Shown: in pieces, positions 9,822 to 20,016 of the stretch
Position numbering within the stretch: position 1 is the first letter of the stretch
How the letters are laid out: each line of letters opens with the position of its first letter
NCBI RefSeq assembly: GCF_011392125.1
Contig: NZ_JAAJBU010000005.1
Location: forward strand, 1 to 64,000
Direction: 5' to 3'
Length of the DNA stretch: 64,000 nt
Source of the DNA: Flavobacterium lotistagni
GTDB taxonomy: Bacteria; Bacteroidota; Bacteroidia; Flavobacteriales; Flavobacteriaceae
Notes under the pieces: model-generated
What the model was told of the DNA's origin: nothing
The model's input: the letters and a program-made list of their open reading frames with translations, nothing else
The model's database searches: none
Translations under genes and position numbers: made by a program

Positions 9822-9836
9822 ATATAGTTTGAAGAA

Positions 9837-12824
9837 TTAGTCTCTGTTGTGCTCTTCTTCGATTCTTTTGTGTTCTGCATCTGAAATCGTGTCGCACAAT
9901 ACTGGCGTTGCGATGAACAGCGAAGAGTAAGTACCTACTACGATACCAATCAACATCGCGAAGATGAACCCGCGGATGGATTCACCACCGAAGATGAACA
10001 TGATCAAGAGTACCAAAATCATCGTAAGTGAAGTGTTGATGGTTCTTGACATGGTTGAGTTAATCGACTGGTTAACGATTTGGTTAAAGTTTCCTTTTGC
10101 TCCTCTTCCGCCAAGGAATTCACGCACCCTGTCGAATACGATTACCGTATCGTTCATCGAATAACCGATAACAGTTAGGATAGCTGCGATGAAGTGTTGG
10201 TCGATTTCCATACCGAATGGCATGTATTTCCAAAGCAATGAGTAAGCTCCTAATACGAAGATTACGTCGTGTGCTACCGCAGCAAGCGCTCCGAGTGAAT
10301 ATTGCCATTTTCTGAACGAGATGACTAAGTACAAACACACAATAAGCATCGCACCAAGAACCGCCCAGTAAGAGTTGGTTTTGATATCGTCTGAAACCGC
10401 TGCTGATACTTTAGAACCTTGAAGGATACCCAATTTCTTGCCTTCGTAAATGTTCACGAATTTCTCGTAAGTCATTTCCGGACCGAAGTGCTTTTTCAAG
10501 TTGTCATACAAAACGCGGTTTACTGCGGCATCGGCTTCAGTTCCGGCTTCGTCTACTTTGTATTTGGTAGTAATTTTCAATTGGTTGTCGGCTCCGAATA
10601 CTTTAGCTTCAGCGCTACCGTCGAACACTTTGAGCAATTCCTCACGAACTTCTTCTGCTGAAACCGGCTTTTCAAAACGCACTTGGAAAGTTCTTCCACC
10701 TTTGAAATCGACACCATAGTTCAAACCGTGAGTGTACAATGAAATCACGCTCACCACGCAAACTACCAAAGAGAACGCATAAGTGAATTTCTTAATCTTC
10801 AAGAAATCAAAGTGGAAATTAGTGAAGAAGTTTTTAGAGAATCCGGTAGTGAAGGTTAGTTTGTCGCCTTTGCTTAAACTCCAGTCTAATAAAATTCTTG
10901 AGATGAAAATAGAAGTGAACAATGAAGTCGCAATACCAATTAATAAGGTAGTAGCAAAACCTTGGATAGGCCCTGTACCGAAAATCAAAAGTACCGCACC
11001 TGTAAGTACGTGAGTAACGTTGGCATCGACGATAGAACGCATCGCACCTTTCCAACCGAATGACGCTTTAATGGCTTCGTCAATGGCTTTACCGGCGCGC
11101 AGTTCTTCTTTTGCCCTTTCATAGATAATGATGTTCGCGTCGACCGCCGTACCCATAGTAAGTACGATACCTGCGATACCTGGCAAGGTCAATACTGCGC
11201 CTAAGCTGGCAAGGATTCCGAATAGGAACAACAAGTTTACTATCAATGCAATGTTAGCGAACCAACCTGATTTTCCGTAGTAAACCAACATCCACAAGGC
11301 TACAATCAATAAACCTACAATCGCTGAAGTAGTACCGTTATCAATCGCTTCCTGACCCAATGATGGCCCAACAACTTCTGATTGAACAATCTCTGCGGCC
11401 GCTGGCAATTTACCGGCTCTTAAAACGTTGGCTAAATCTTTAGTTTCAGTAACATCAAACACGCCTGAAATTTCCGAACGTCCGCCTGAAATCGGGCCGC
11501 TGGTTACACCTGGAGCTGAATAAACTACATCATCAAGTACAATCGCAATGTAGCCTTTAGTGCTGTAGGCTTTTCCTGTAAGTTCTTCCCAAGCTTTGGC
11601 TCCGGCACCATTCATTTGCATCGTGACTGAAGGCTTACCTAACTGGTCAAACGAATCTTTAGCGTCAGTTACCACACCACCGCTCATAGCCGCTTGGTTG
11701 TCGCGGTTTCCTTTCAAGGCATATAAACCAACCGTAGTGACTGGCTTTTTGGTTTTTTCATCGATATCAACCGATGGTTTGCCCCAAACGAATTTCGCAT
11801 AACGTTTGTCGGCTGGCAATAAAGCTTTGATGTCTTGTCTTTTCAAATAACCGTTGATTGCTGCGGTATCTTTAGGATCTACAACGGCTAAAATAGCGCC
11901 GCCACCTTGGGCCACCATTTTATCAATTAATGGATTTTGTCCTTTTTTAGTAGCAGTTGAATCTTTGGCTTTGTCGTCGGTCAAAAGTTTGTTGATCGAG
12001 TCGTTGGTTGCAGTAGCTGTTTCTGCAGCAGGAGCTACTTCTTTCTCGGTAGCTTTGAGCGCATTGTTGGCAGCCATTAAGAAGTTGCCCAACTCATCGA
12101 TTTTATATGTTTCCCAAAACTCTAACTGAGCGGTACTTTGCAATAATTTCTTGATACGATCTACATCTTTTGCTCCCGGAAGCTCTACCAAGATTCTTCC
12201 CGACTGACCTAACTTTTGAATATTGGGTTGGGTTACACCGAATTTATCGATACGTTTTCTAAGTACTTCAAAAGCTGACTCGATTGATTCGTCTACTTTT
12301 TTACGAATGACTTTTTTCGCTTGATCATCGGTCATCTTGAAGTTGATTTCGTCACCCAAAGTTTTGTTGGCGAAAATATCAGGAGAAGCTAGTTTGGTTG
12401 AACCCGCAGCGGCTTTCTCAAATTCTCTGAAAAATACATCAAGATAGTCTTCGTTACCTTGGCGGTTTTTAGTGGCATTGTCTAATGCTTGGTTGAAGAC
12501 CGGATTCTTTGAATTGTTTGCCAATCCTTTGATAATGTCCTTCACCGAGATTTGCAACTGTACGTTGATTCCTCCTTCAAGGTCAAGACCTTTATTGATT
12601 TTTTTGTCTTTCACTTCATTGTAAGTGAAATCGGTAAATCCTAGATTGAATACTTTTTCTTTCCCGATGGAATCCAGATATTTTACTTCTTTTTCTGAAT
12701 TGCCTTTCGCAAAAGCCTTGGCATCATTTTCAACGCCTTGTGCAACGAAAGTGAAAGAAAGCTGGTAAATACTTACCAATGCAAATAAAATTGCAAAAAA
12801 TTTAACGAGTCCTCTATTCTGCAT
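9837..12824 (-). CDS. secDF: Fused protein translocase subunit SecDF
   Basis: Inner-membrane Sec accessory protein that uses the proton gradient to pull exported proteins to the periplasmic side. SecD and SecF are fused into 995 residues, as in most Bacteroidetes. The SecD half has one N-terminal helix, GLDLEGGINVQL at about residue 79, a large periplasmic region, and a membrane block with MGTAVDANIIIYERAKEEL. The SecF half begins near GLNYGVDFKGGRTFQVRF and has GYSMNDTVIVFDRVREFLGG. An Ala/Thr-rich insert around residues 255-300 is probably disordered. A good promoter lies ~125-155 bp upstream, leaving a long leader. A terminator follows the stop. Confidence 0.97.
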   Translation of the reverse strand: MQNRGLVKFFAILFALVSIYQLSFTFVAQGVENDAKAFAKGNSEKEVKYLDSIGKEKVFNLGFTDFTYNEVKDKKINKGLDLEGGINVQLQISVKDIIKGLANNSKNPVFNQALDNATKNRQGNEDYLDVFFREFEKAAAGSTKLASPDIFANKTLGDEINFKMTDDQAKKVIRKKVDESIESAFEVLRKRIDKFGVTQPNIQKLGQSGRILVELPGAKDVDRIKKLLQSTAQLEFWETYKIDELGNFLMAANNALKATEKEVAPAAETATATNDSINKLLTDDKAKDSTATKKGQNPLIDKMVAQGGGAILAVVDPKDTAAINGYLKRQDIKALLPADKRYAKFVWGKPSVDIDEKTKKPVTTVGLYALKGNRDNQAAMSGGVVTDAKDSFDQLGKPSVTMQMNGAGAKAWEELTGKAYSTKGYIAIVLDDVVYSAPGVTSGPISGGRSEISGVFDVTETKDLANVLRAGKLPAAAEIVQSEVVGPSLGQEAIDNGTTSAIVGLLIVALWMLVYYGKSGWFANIALIVNLLFLFGILASLGAVLTLPGIAGIVLTMGTAVDANIIIYERAKEELRAGKAIDEAIKASFGWKGAMRSIVDANVTHVLTGAVLLIFGTGPIQGFATTLLIGIATSLFTSIFISRILLDWSLSKGDKLTFTTGFSKNFFTNFHFDFLKIKKFTYAFSLVVCVVSVISLYTHGLNYGVDFKGGRTFQVRFEKPVSAEEVREELLKVFDGSAEAKVFGADNQLKITTKYKVDEAGTEADAAVNRVLYDNLKKHFGPEMTYEKFVNIYEGKKLGILQGSKVSAAVSDDIKTNSYWAVLGAMLIVCLYLVISFRKWQYSLGALAAVAHDVIFVLGAYSLLWKYMPFGMEIDQHFIAAILTVIGYSMNDTVIVFDRVREFLGGRGAKGNFNQIVNQSINSTMSRTINTSLTMILVLLIMFIFGGESIRGFIFAMLIGIVVGTYSSLFIATPVLCDTISDAEHKRIEEEHNRD

Positions 12825-12947
12825 TATTACTAATAATTAATTGATTTTTGTTTGTAATGTTCTTTCAAACCGTTAAAAACACATTGATTTTTAAAGATTT
12901 TTTCAAAGTTTTTAAAAACAGGAATTTGCCCAATTTTTAAAACCGAG

Positions 12948-12978
12948 CAAATATATAATTTAGGATAAGATTAACCAA
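12948..12978 (-). promoter_or_regulatory. Promoter for secDF
   Basis: On the minus strand, TTG (12978-12976), a 20-nt spacer and TATATTTG (12955-12948) match the flavobacterial consensus exactly. The predicted start near 12942 gives a leader of about 117 nt before the secDF ATG. Confidence 0.65.
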
Positions 12979-12998
12979 TTTATTTATTGATTTATATC

Positions 12999-13025
12999 AA
13001 AAAAAAGACTGCAAGATTGCAGCCT
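12999..13025 (-). terminator. Intrinsic terminator after mdh
   Basis: Read on the minus strand: AGGCTGCAATCTTGCAGTCT followed by seven or more T. The stem has a single mismatch. It sits 24 bp beyond the mdh stop. Confidence 0.75.
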
Positions 13026-13048
13026 TCTCCTTAATATATATAAAACTC

Positions 13049-13984
13049 TTAAGCTAAAACCGTTTTCAAATCTGCGTTCATGCTTCTAACCGCATCGGCG
13101 CTCTTAGCAAAAGCGGCTTTTTCAGTATCGTTGAGTTGGATATCGACAATTTGCTCGATTCCGTTTTTGCCAATAATACATGGCACTCCAATACAAATAT
13201 CGTTTTGTCCGTACTCGCCTTCGAGCATTACCGAACAAGCAATCATTTTACGTTGGTCGTTCAAGATGCTGTCCACCAAATAAGCGACAGAAGCGCCCGG
13301 AGCATACCAAGCAGAAGTTCCCAACAATCCGGTTAAGGTTGCACCGCCTACCATCGTGTCAGCTGCTACCTTATCCAACAGCTCCTGAGATAAAAATTCA
13401 GAAACCGGAATTCCGTTATATGCCGCCAATCTGGTCAAAGGAATCATTGTCGTATCGCCGTGTCCGCCAATAACCATCGCTGAGATGTCATTAATCGGCT
13501 TATCCAAAGCTTTTGACAAGTAGTATTTGAAACGCGAGCTATCCAAAGCACCGCCCATACCAATAATTCTGTTTTTCGGCAATCCGGTCGATTTCAAAGC
13601 CAAATAAGTCATTGTATCCATCGGGTTTGATACTACAACCATGATCGCATTTGGAGAATGTTGAAGCAAGTTTTCCGCTACGCCTTTTACGATTCCTGCG
13701 TTGATTCCGATCAATTCCTCACGAGTCATGCCCGGCTTTCTCGGAATCCCCGAAGTAATCACCACCACATCGCTGTTGGCTGTTTTGCTATAATCGTTGG
13801 TCACGCCGCTCACTCGGGTATTGAAACCGGTGTTGGCCGCACATTGCGAAATATCCATCGCCTTGCCTTCAGCAAAACCTTCTTTGATGTCGAGTACGAC
13901 TACTTCGCTCGCAATTCCTCTGTAAGCGATCACATCCGCACAGGTCGCTCCTACGTTGCCTGCTCCTACTATGGTAACTTTCAT
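13049..13984 (-). CDS. mdh: Malate dehydrogenase, LDH-like type
   Basis: NAD-dependent oxidation of malate to oxaloacetate in the TCA cycle. The 311 residues carry the dinucleotide motif GAGNVGATCAD at residues 7-17 and the substrate-binding loop GIPRKPGMTREEL, whose first Arg selects malate over pyruvate. SNPMDTMTYLA and the catalytic IGGHGDTTMIPL also match. It belongs to the shorter LDH-like Mdh class. Its upstream spacer contains palindromic repeat copy B and no clear TAnnTTTG box. Confidence 0.96.
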   Translation of the reverse strand: MKVTIVGAGNVGATCADVIAYRGIASEVVVLDIKEGFAEGKAMDISQCAANTGFNTRVSGVTNDYSKTANSDVVVITSGIPRKPGMTREELIGINAGIVKGVAENLLQHSPNAIMVVVSNPMDTMTYLALKSTGLPKNRIIGMGGALDSSRFKYYLSKALDKPINDISAMVIGGHGDTTMIPLTRLAAYNGIPVSEFLSQELLDKVAADTMVGGATLTGLLGTSAWYAPGASVAYLVDSILNDQRKMIACSVMLEGEYGQNDICIGVPCIIGKNGIEQIVDIQLNDTEKAAFAKSADAVRSMNADLKTVLA

Positions 13985-14292
13985 TTTAAAATATTTATTT
14001 ATGTTGTTTTATTTTTTTTAGAAGCTAATCCCGCTATTCGTTGCAATCTTTTATGGCGAACCCCGCCACAAAAGGATTTTCACTACTATCGGGGCTAGGG
14101 CTCTTACTATTGACAGAAGCCCTAAAAATACCTGAAGTCCACTGGACTTTTATTTCGCTATCGCTCCATACGATTCAACCTTTGGTTTCGGGTCTCCTCT
14201 TAATATCACCCGAGGCTTCAGCCGAACTGAGCGAAGCTAAATTATCGGGGCTAAGGCAATTATTAATTATTCACTATTAATTATTAATTGAC
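13985..14292. repeat. 308-bp spacer built of palindromic repeats
   Basis: Contains repeat copy B (14021-14102), a hairpin AAGTCCA/TGGACTT at 14135-14149, a second hairpin GCTTC/GAAGC at 14215-14237, and TATTAATTATT-type AT repeats just before the gyrB stop. A short open frame over 14041-14280 is made of these repeats and is not a credible gene. Confidence 0.7.
14021..14102. repeat. Palindromic intergenic repeat, copy B
   Basis: An 82-nt relative of 4470-4552 in the same orientation. The apical stem reads GGCG-aaccc-CGCC where copy A reads GCTG-aaccc-CAGC, so two base pairs differ by paired, structure-preserving changes. The right-hand 36 nt are identical in both copies. Confidence 0.75.
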
Positions 14293-16317
<2,025 letters not shown>

Positions 16318-16349
16318 TTAAGCGGGAAGTTATCAACATTTTTGACGAT

Positions 16350-17372
16350 TTATTCACGATATAATTGCACGCCATTTCCAGAGGTTTCAGCATAGCAAAT
16401 TTTACCATAATCGAAACGCACGCCATCGGCTATATCGCCAGCCAAAAGAAGTGCACCATCGGCATCAAGAAAATCTAAAAGTGATGCAATTTGGCACAAA
16501 CCGGAAATACCGACAGTCGATTCGGTCATGCAACCAGCCATTAATAACAAGCCTTTTTTTCTTGCGTTTTCAATCATTCGCAACGCTGGTGTGATTCCGC
16601 CACATTTCATGAGTTTGATGTTGATGCCGTGAAAGTGTTCGGCACAAACACTAACATCTTCTTCGCGCTGACAGCTTTCATCAGCGATAATAGGCAAAAC
16701 CGAGTGTTTGCGAACGAGTTTCATGCCTTCGATATCGTTGGCTTTCAAAGGTTGTTCGATGAATTCTACGTTGAGTGCTTTTAAGATTATAGCATTCTCG
16801 ATAGTTTGCTCTGCCGTCCAAGCGCAATTGGCATCAATCCTGAAAACAGCATCGGTGATTTTGCGCAGGCTTTTGACAATCTCAATATCGTCGGGCATTC
16901 CTAATTTGATTTTATAAATCGGCCAAGGCTTTTCGAGAATTTTTTGCTGCATCATCTCAAGCGAATCGATAGCAATCGTGTATGAAGTTAAAGGTGCTGT
17001 TGCGTTTTCATCAGAAAAATAGCTGCGTAAATTCTTGTCATCCTTCCGTGCATAAAAATCCCAATAGGCCATATCGACGGCACACAAAGCGAAATAATCG
17101 TCGGGAACCACTTGCGCCAATTGCGGCCAAAGTGCTGTCGGATGCATGTCGGAAACTACATCAACAATCGGCTTGAGCTTCATTAAACTGGTCCTCAGAC
17201 GTTCTTCGGTAGAATGGTAATAAGGATTCACCGTCGCTTCGCCATAACCTGAATAAATACCATCGGAAATACAAACAACAACTGTTTTTTGAACTGTCAC
17301 GGTGTAACGGGAAATGGTAAAAGGATGCGCTAAGGGTAATTCGTAGAATTGAAAGGAAAGTGTGATTTTCAT
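16350..17372 (-). CDS. Dipeptide epimerase (L-Ala-D/L-Glu epimerase type), enolase superfamily
   Basis: Predicted to invert an alpha-carbon in dipeptides released from peptidoglycan, letting the cell reuse cell-wall peptides. The 340-residue enzyme has the capping domain first, then the barrel with YKIKLG (general-base Lys), RIDANCAW, EFIEQPL and IADES as metal-ligand strands. KLMKCGGITPA supplies the second Lys. I chose the ATG at 17372 (MKITLSFQFYELPLAHPF). An ATG 12 codons upstream adds a sequence unlike the family. Family membership is firm, but the exact dipeptide specificity is inferred. Confidence 0.85.
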   Translation of the reverse strand: MKITLSFQFYELPLAHPFTISRYTVTVQKTVVVCISDGIYSGYGEATVNPYYHSTEERLRTSLMKLKPIVDVVSDMHPTALWPQLAQVVPDDYFALCAVDMAYWDFYARKDDKNLRSYFSDENATAPLTSYTIAIDSLEMMQQKILEKPWPIYKIKLGMPDDIEIVKSLRKITDAVFRIDANCAWTAEQTIENAIILKALNVEFIEQPLKANDIEGMKLVRKHSVLPIIADESCQREEDVSVCAEHFHGINIKLMKCGGITPALRMIENARKKGLLLMAGCMTESTVGISGLCQIASLLDFLDADGALLLAGDIADGVRFDYGKICYAETSGNGVQLYRE

Positions 17373-17470
17373 GGATGCAAGAAATAAAAAATCCAACACT
17401 AATTTCACTAATTAGCGCGAATTAAAATGCATAAATCAATTCGTGCAAAGTAGTGCAATCCGTGTTAAGC

Positions 17471-17502
17471 AAAAAAAAAGCGCCGATTAGCACCGACGCT
17501 TT
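17471..17502 (-). terminator. Probable terminator after asnB
   Basis: On the minus strand AAAGCGTCGG-loop-CGGCGCTTTTTTTTT: an imperfect stem (one A/C mismatch) ends in nine T, 34 bp past the asnB stop. Confidence 0.55.
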
Positions 17503-17535
17503 AAAAATACAACAATAATTAACTAACCCTCAATT

Positions 17536-19209
17536 TTAAACTTTTATATAGGCATCATCATGAACGCTCGCCACTGCCCTGCCCGACGGATCGTTCAGGT
17601 TCTTGAAAGCCTCATCCCATTCTAAAGCGATTTTGGTGCTGCAAGCCACACTAGCTTCTTGCGGAACTGATAATGCCGCGGCATCGCTCGGGAAGTGTTC
17701 ATGGAAAATGCTGCGGTAATAATATTCTTCCTTAGATGTAGGTGTTTGTAATGGGAATTTGAATTTCGCATTGGCCAACTGCTCGTCGGAAACTTCTTTC
17801 GCAACGACTTCCTTCAAAGTATCAATCCAACTGTAACCCACACCGTCGCTGAATTGCTCTTTTTGTCTCCAAGCCACACTTTCGGGTAACATATCTTCGA
17901 AAGCTTTACGCAAAACCCATTTCTCGATACGGCCGTTGCGAATCATTTTATCTTCGGGGTTGATGCGCATGGCAACATCTATGAATTCTTTATCTAAAAA
18001 AGGAACACGGCCTTCAATGCCCCAAGCTGCTAAACTTTTGTTGGCCCGCAAGCAATCGTACATATGAAGTTTACTCAACTTACGAACCGTTTCTTCGTGG
18101 AATTCTTTTGCGTTCGGAGCCTTGTGAAAGTATAGATAGCCACCAAAAAGTTCGTCTGAACCTTCACCGGAAAGCACCATTTTAATTCCCATTGATTTGA
18201 TCACGCGCGCCATCAGATACATTGGTGTGGAAGCTCGGATAGTAGTTACATCATAAGTTTCTATATTGTAAATCACATCGCGAACGGCATCGAGACCTTC
18301 TTGAATGGTGAATTTGATTTCGTGGTGAATGGTTCCCAAATGATCGGCGACTTTCTTTGCGGCAGCCAAATCTGGTGAGCCTTCGAGCCCAACAGCAAAA
18401 GAGTGCAATTGCGGGTACCAAGCGGCTTGCGTATCGTCCGATTCAATTCTTTTCTGAGCATATTTCTTGGCAATGGCCGAAGTGATTGAAGAATCTAATC
18501 CGCCGGAAAGCAGCACACCATACGGCACATCGCTCATGAGTTGTCGGTGCACTGCGGCTTCCAATGCGGTTTTTATTGCTTCTATACTAGTTGTATTATC
18601 TTTAACTGCATCGTATTGGGTCCATTCCCTTTTGTACCATTGAACAAATTCGCCGTCTTTACTGGAGAGATAATGTCCTGGAGGAAACAGCTCGATTTTC
18701 GTACAATAACCTTCTAGTGCTTTAAGCTCAGAAGCGACGAAAAAAGTTCCGTTTTGGTCCCAACCGATATACAACGGAATAATGCCCATGTGATCGCGGG
18801 CGATGAAATACTCGTCACGCTGTACATCGTAAATCGCAAAGGCGAAAATACCGTTCATCTCGTCTAGGAAATGAACTCCTTTTTGTTGGTATAGTGCCAG
18901 AATTACTTCGCAATCGCTTTCAGTTTGAAACTGATAGTTGCCTTCAAATTGCTTTCTTAAAATTCTGTGGTTATAGATTTCACCGTTGGCAGCGAGAATG
19001 AGTTGTTTGTCGGGGCTGATTAAGGGCTGTTTCCCAGAAGCAGGGTCGACAATCGCCAAACGCTCGTGGGCTAAAATGGCTTTATCGTCTGAATAGATTC
19101 CGCTCCAGTCCGGGCCGCGGTGACGAATAATTTTGGCCATTTCCAAAACTTGTGGCCGCAGGGTTTCTGATTTTTGTTTGAGGTCAAAGGCGCATACGAT
19201 TCCGCACAT
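17536..19209 (-). CDS. asnB: Asparagine synthetase B (glutamine-hydrolysing)
   Basis: Makes asparagine from aspartate, glutamine and ATP in the cytosol. The 557 residues begin MCGIVCAF, where Cys2 is the class II glutaminase nucleophile after Met removal. RHRGPDWSG and AANGEIYNH line the glutaminase site. The synthetase domain has the PP-loop LLSGGLDSSITSA, SGEGSDELFGGY and GRVPFLDKEF. Length and domain order match E. coli AsnB. It stands alone, with AT-rich spacer on both sides. Confidence 0.97.
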   Translation of the reverse strand: MCGIVCAFDLKQKSETLRPQVLEMAKIIRHRGPDWSGIYSDDKAILAHERLAIVDPASGKQPLISPDKQLILAANGEIYNHRILRKQFEGNYQFQTESDCEVILALYQQKGVHFLDEMNGIFAFAIYDVQRDEYFIARDHMGIIPLYIGWDQNGTFFVASELKALEGYCTKIELFPPGHYLSSKDGEFVQWYKREWTQYDAVKDNTTSIEAIKTALEAAVHRQLMSDVPYGVLLSGGLDSSITSAIAKKYAQKRIESDDTQAAWYPQLHSFAVGLEGSPDLAAAKKVADHLGTIHHEIKFTIQEGLDAVRDVIYNIETYDVTTIRASTPMYLMARVIKSMGIKMVLSGEGSDELFGGYLYFHKAPNAKEFHEETVRKLSKLHMYDCLRANKSLAAWGIEGRVPFLDKEFIDVAMRINPEDKMIRNGRIEKWVLRKAFEDMLPESVAWRQKEQFSDGVGYSWIDTLKEVVAKEVSDEQLANAKFKFPLQTPTSKEEYYYRSIFHEHFPSDAAALSVPQEASVACSTKIALEWDEAFKNLNDPSGRAVASVHDDAYIKV

Positions 19210-19427
19210 GTTGCAATGATTTTAAAAATTTGAAGCAAATATCAAAATGACATTACATTACGAAAACACAATTGAATTTATTAGTTATAATATGAAATTA
19301 AAAACACAATAATTTATAATTTAATAAAAGTAAAGAAAGAAAATAACTATCGACTTTATACAATTCGTAAGATGACTGCTAAAGACAATTACAACGACTA
19401 CAGCTCTTGAGTTTTGGTCGTAAATTA

Positions 19428-19877
19428 TTAATAAATAGTTTCAACCCTATAAGTAGATCTGTGAATTTCAAAAACGAAACCCACTTCATTCCCAAGTAAC
19501 GCATTGCCTAATGGCGATTGTGGAGAAACGGCGATGACGGTTTTTTCATCTACATTAATTTTGGGCAAAGCTGCCGCGATAAAAAGTAACATACCGTTGG
19601 CCTGAACCAAACTTCCTAAACAGATTTTAGTGGATTCTGAAAGCGGATTGATTTTCTCTAAAACGGCTTTCTGAGCGAGATATTCCCGTAATTTATGATT
19701 GAGCTTTTCTTGCTCGAGATGCATCATTGAAAGCGTCGTTTCATGTTTGTCGCCGGCAGAACCTTTGGCGTCGTTTTTCGAATCTTCAGTCAAGGCCGCA
19801 ATCATATCTTGAAAGACATCGATTTTGTCTTGAATCAATAACGAATAATGCGCGTGGATTTTTTGCTTGAAAGTCAT
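19428..19877 (-). CDS. GreA/GreB-family transcription-factor-like protein
   Basis: The 149-residue protein has an N-terminal helical part with the GreB/Rnk-like phrase SAGDKHETTLSMMHLEQEKL. A C-terminal FKBP-like part carries SPQSPLGNALLGNEVGFVFE, the conserved Gre C-domain pattern. It lacks a clear acidic tip pair of the canonical kind, so whether it stimulates RNA cleavage is doubtful. An RNA-polymerase secondary-channel role is inferred from family resemblance only. Homologues are sometimes mislabelled 3-oxoacyl-ACP synthase; nothing here resembles a ketosynthase. An octamer array begins just upstream of the ATG. Confidence 0.7.
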   Translation of the reverse strand: MTFKQKIHAHYSLLIQDKIDVFQDMIAALTEDSKNDAKGSAGDKHETTLSMMHLEQEKLNHKLREYLAQKAVLEKINPLSESTKICLGSLVQANGMLLFIAAALPKINVDEKTVIAVSPQSPLGNALLGNEVGFVFEIHRSTYRVETIY

Positions 19878-19884
19878 TGGGAAG

Positions 19885-19916
19885 TGCCTGAGTGCCTTAG
19901 TACCTTAGTGCCTAAG
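19885..19916. repeat. Octamer array NNCCTNAG, four units
   Basis: Reads TGCCTGAG TGCCTTAG TACCTTAG TGCCTAAG in perfect 8-bp register. The word TGAGTGCCTTAG (19889-19900) has an exact inverted copy, CTAAGGCACTCA, at 19998-20009. Confidence 0.8.
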
Positions 19917-20016
19917 TTAAATATTAATAAATACAATAACCTTATGACAAAATTATTGTTTCAAGTCGAAACCGGCTGAATAACAAGATTAAAAGTTCTA
20001 AGGCACTCAAAGAAAA

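Larger units (their letters stand above)
9364..9836. repeat. Repeat-rich intergenic mosaic
   Basis: No gene is supportable in these 473 bp. Two blocks start TAGCCCTGATG (9376 and 9491 regions). The first contains a perfect 9-bp hairpin AACCAATCC/GGATTGGTT at 9403-9423. A 32-nt direct repeat, TACAGCGGAcAGCAGGTTCC and onward, lies at 9541-9572 and 9715-9746 with one mismatch. A 22-bp inverted repeat, an octamer array and a terminator (listed separately) complete the block. Confidence 0.75.

Noticed and set aside
9518-9827. Two overlapping frames of 75-78 codons
   Set aside because: They read through the direct repeat, the 22-bp inverted repeat and the terminator. Repeat DNA explains them.
14041-14280. 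79-codon frame between mdh and gyrB
   Set aside because: Composed of palindromic repeat copy B and two other hairpins; the translation is not protein-like.
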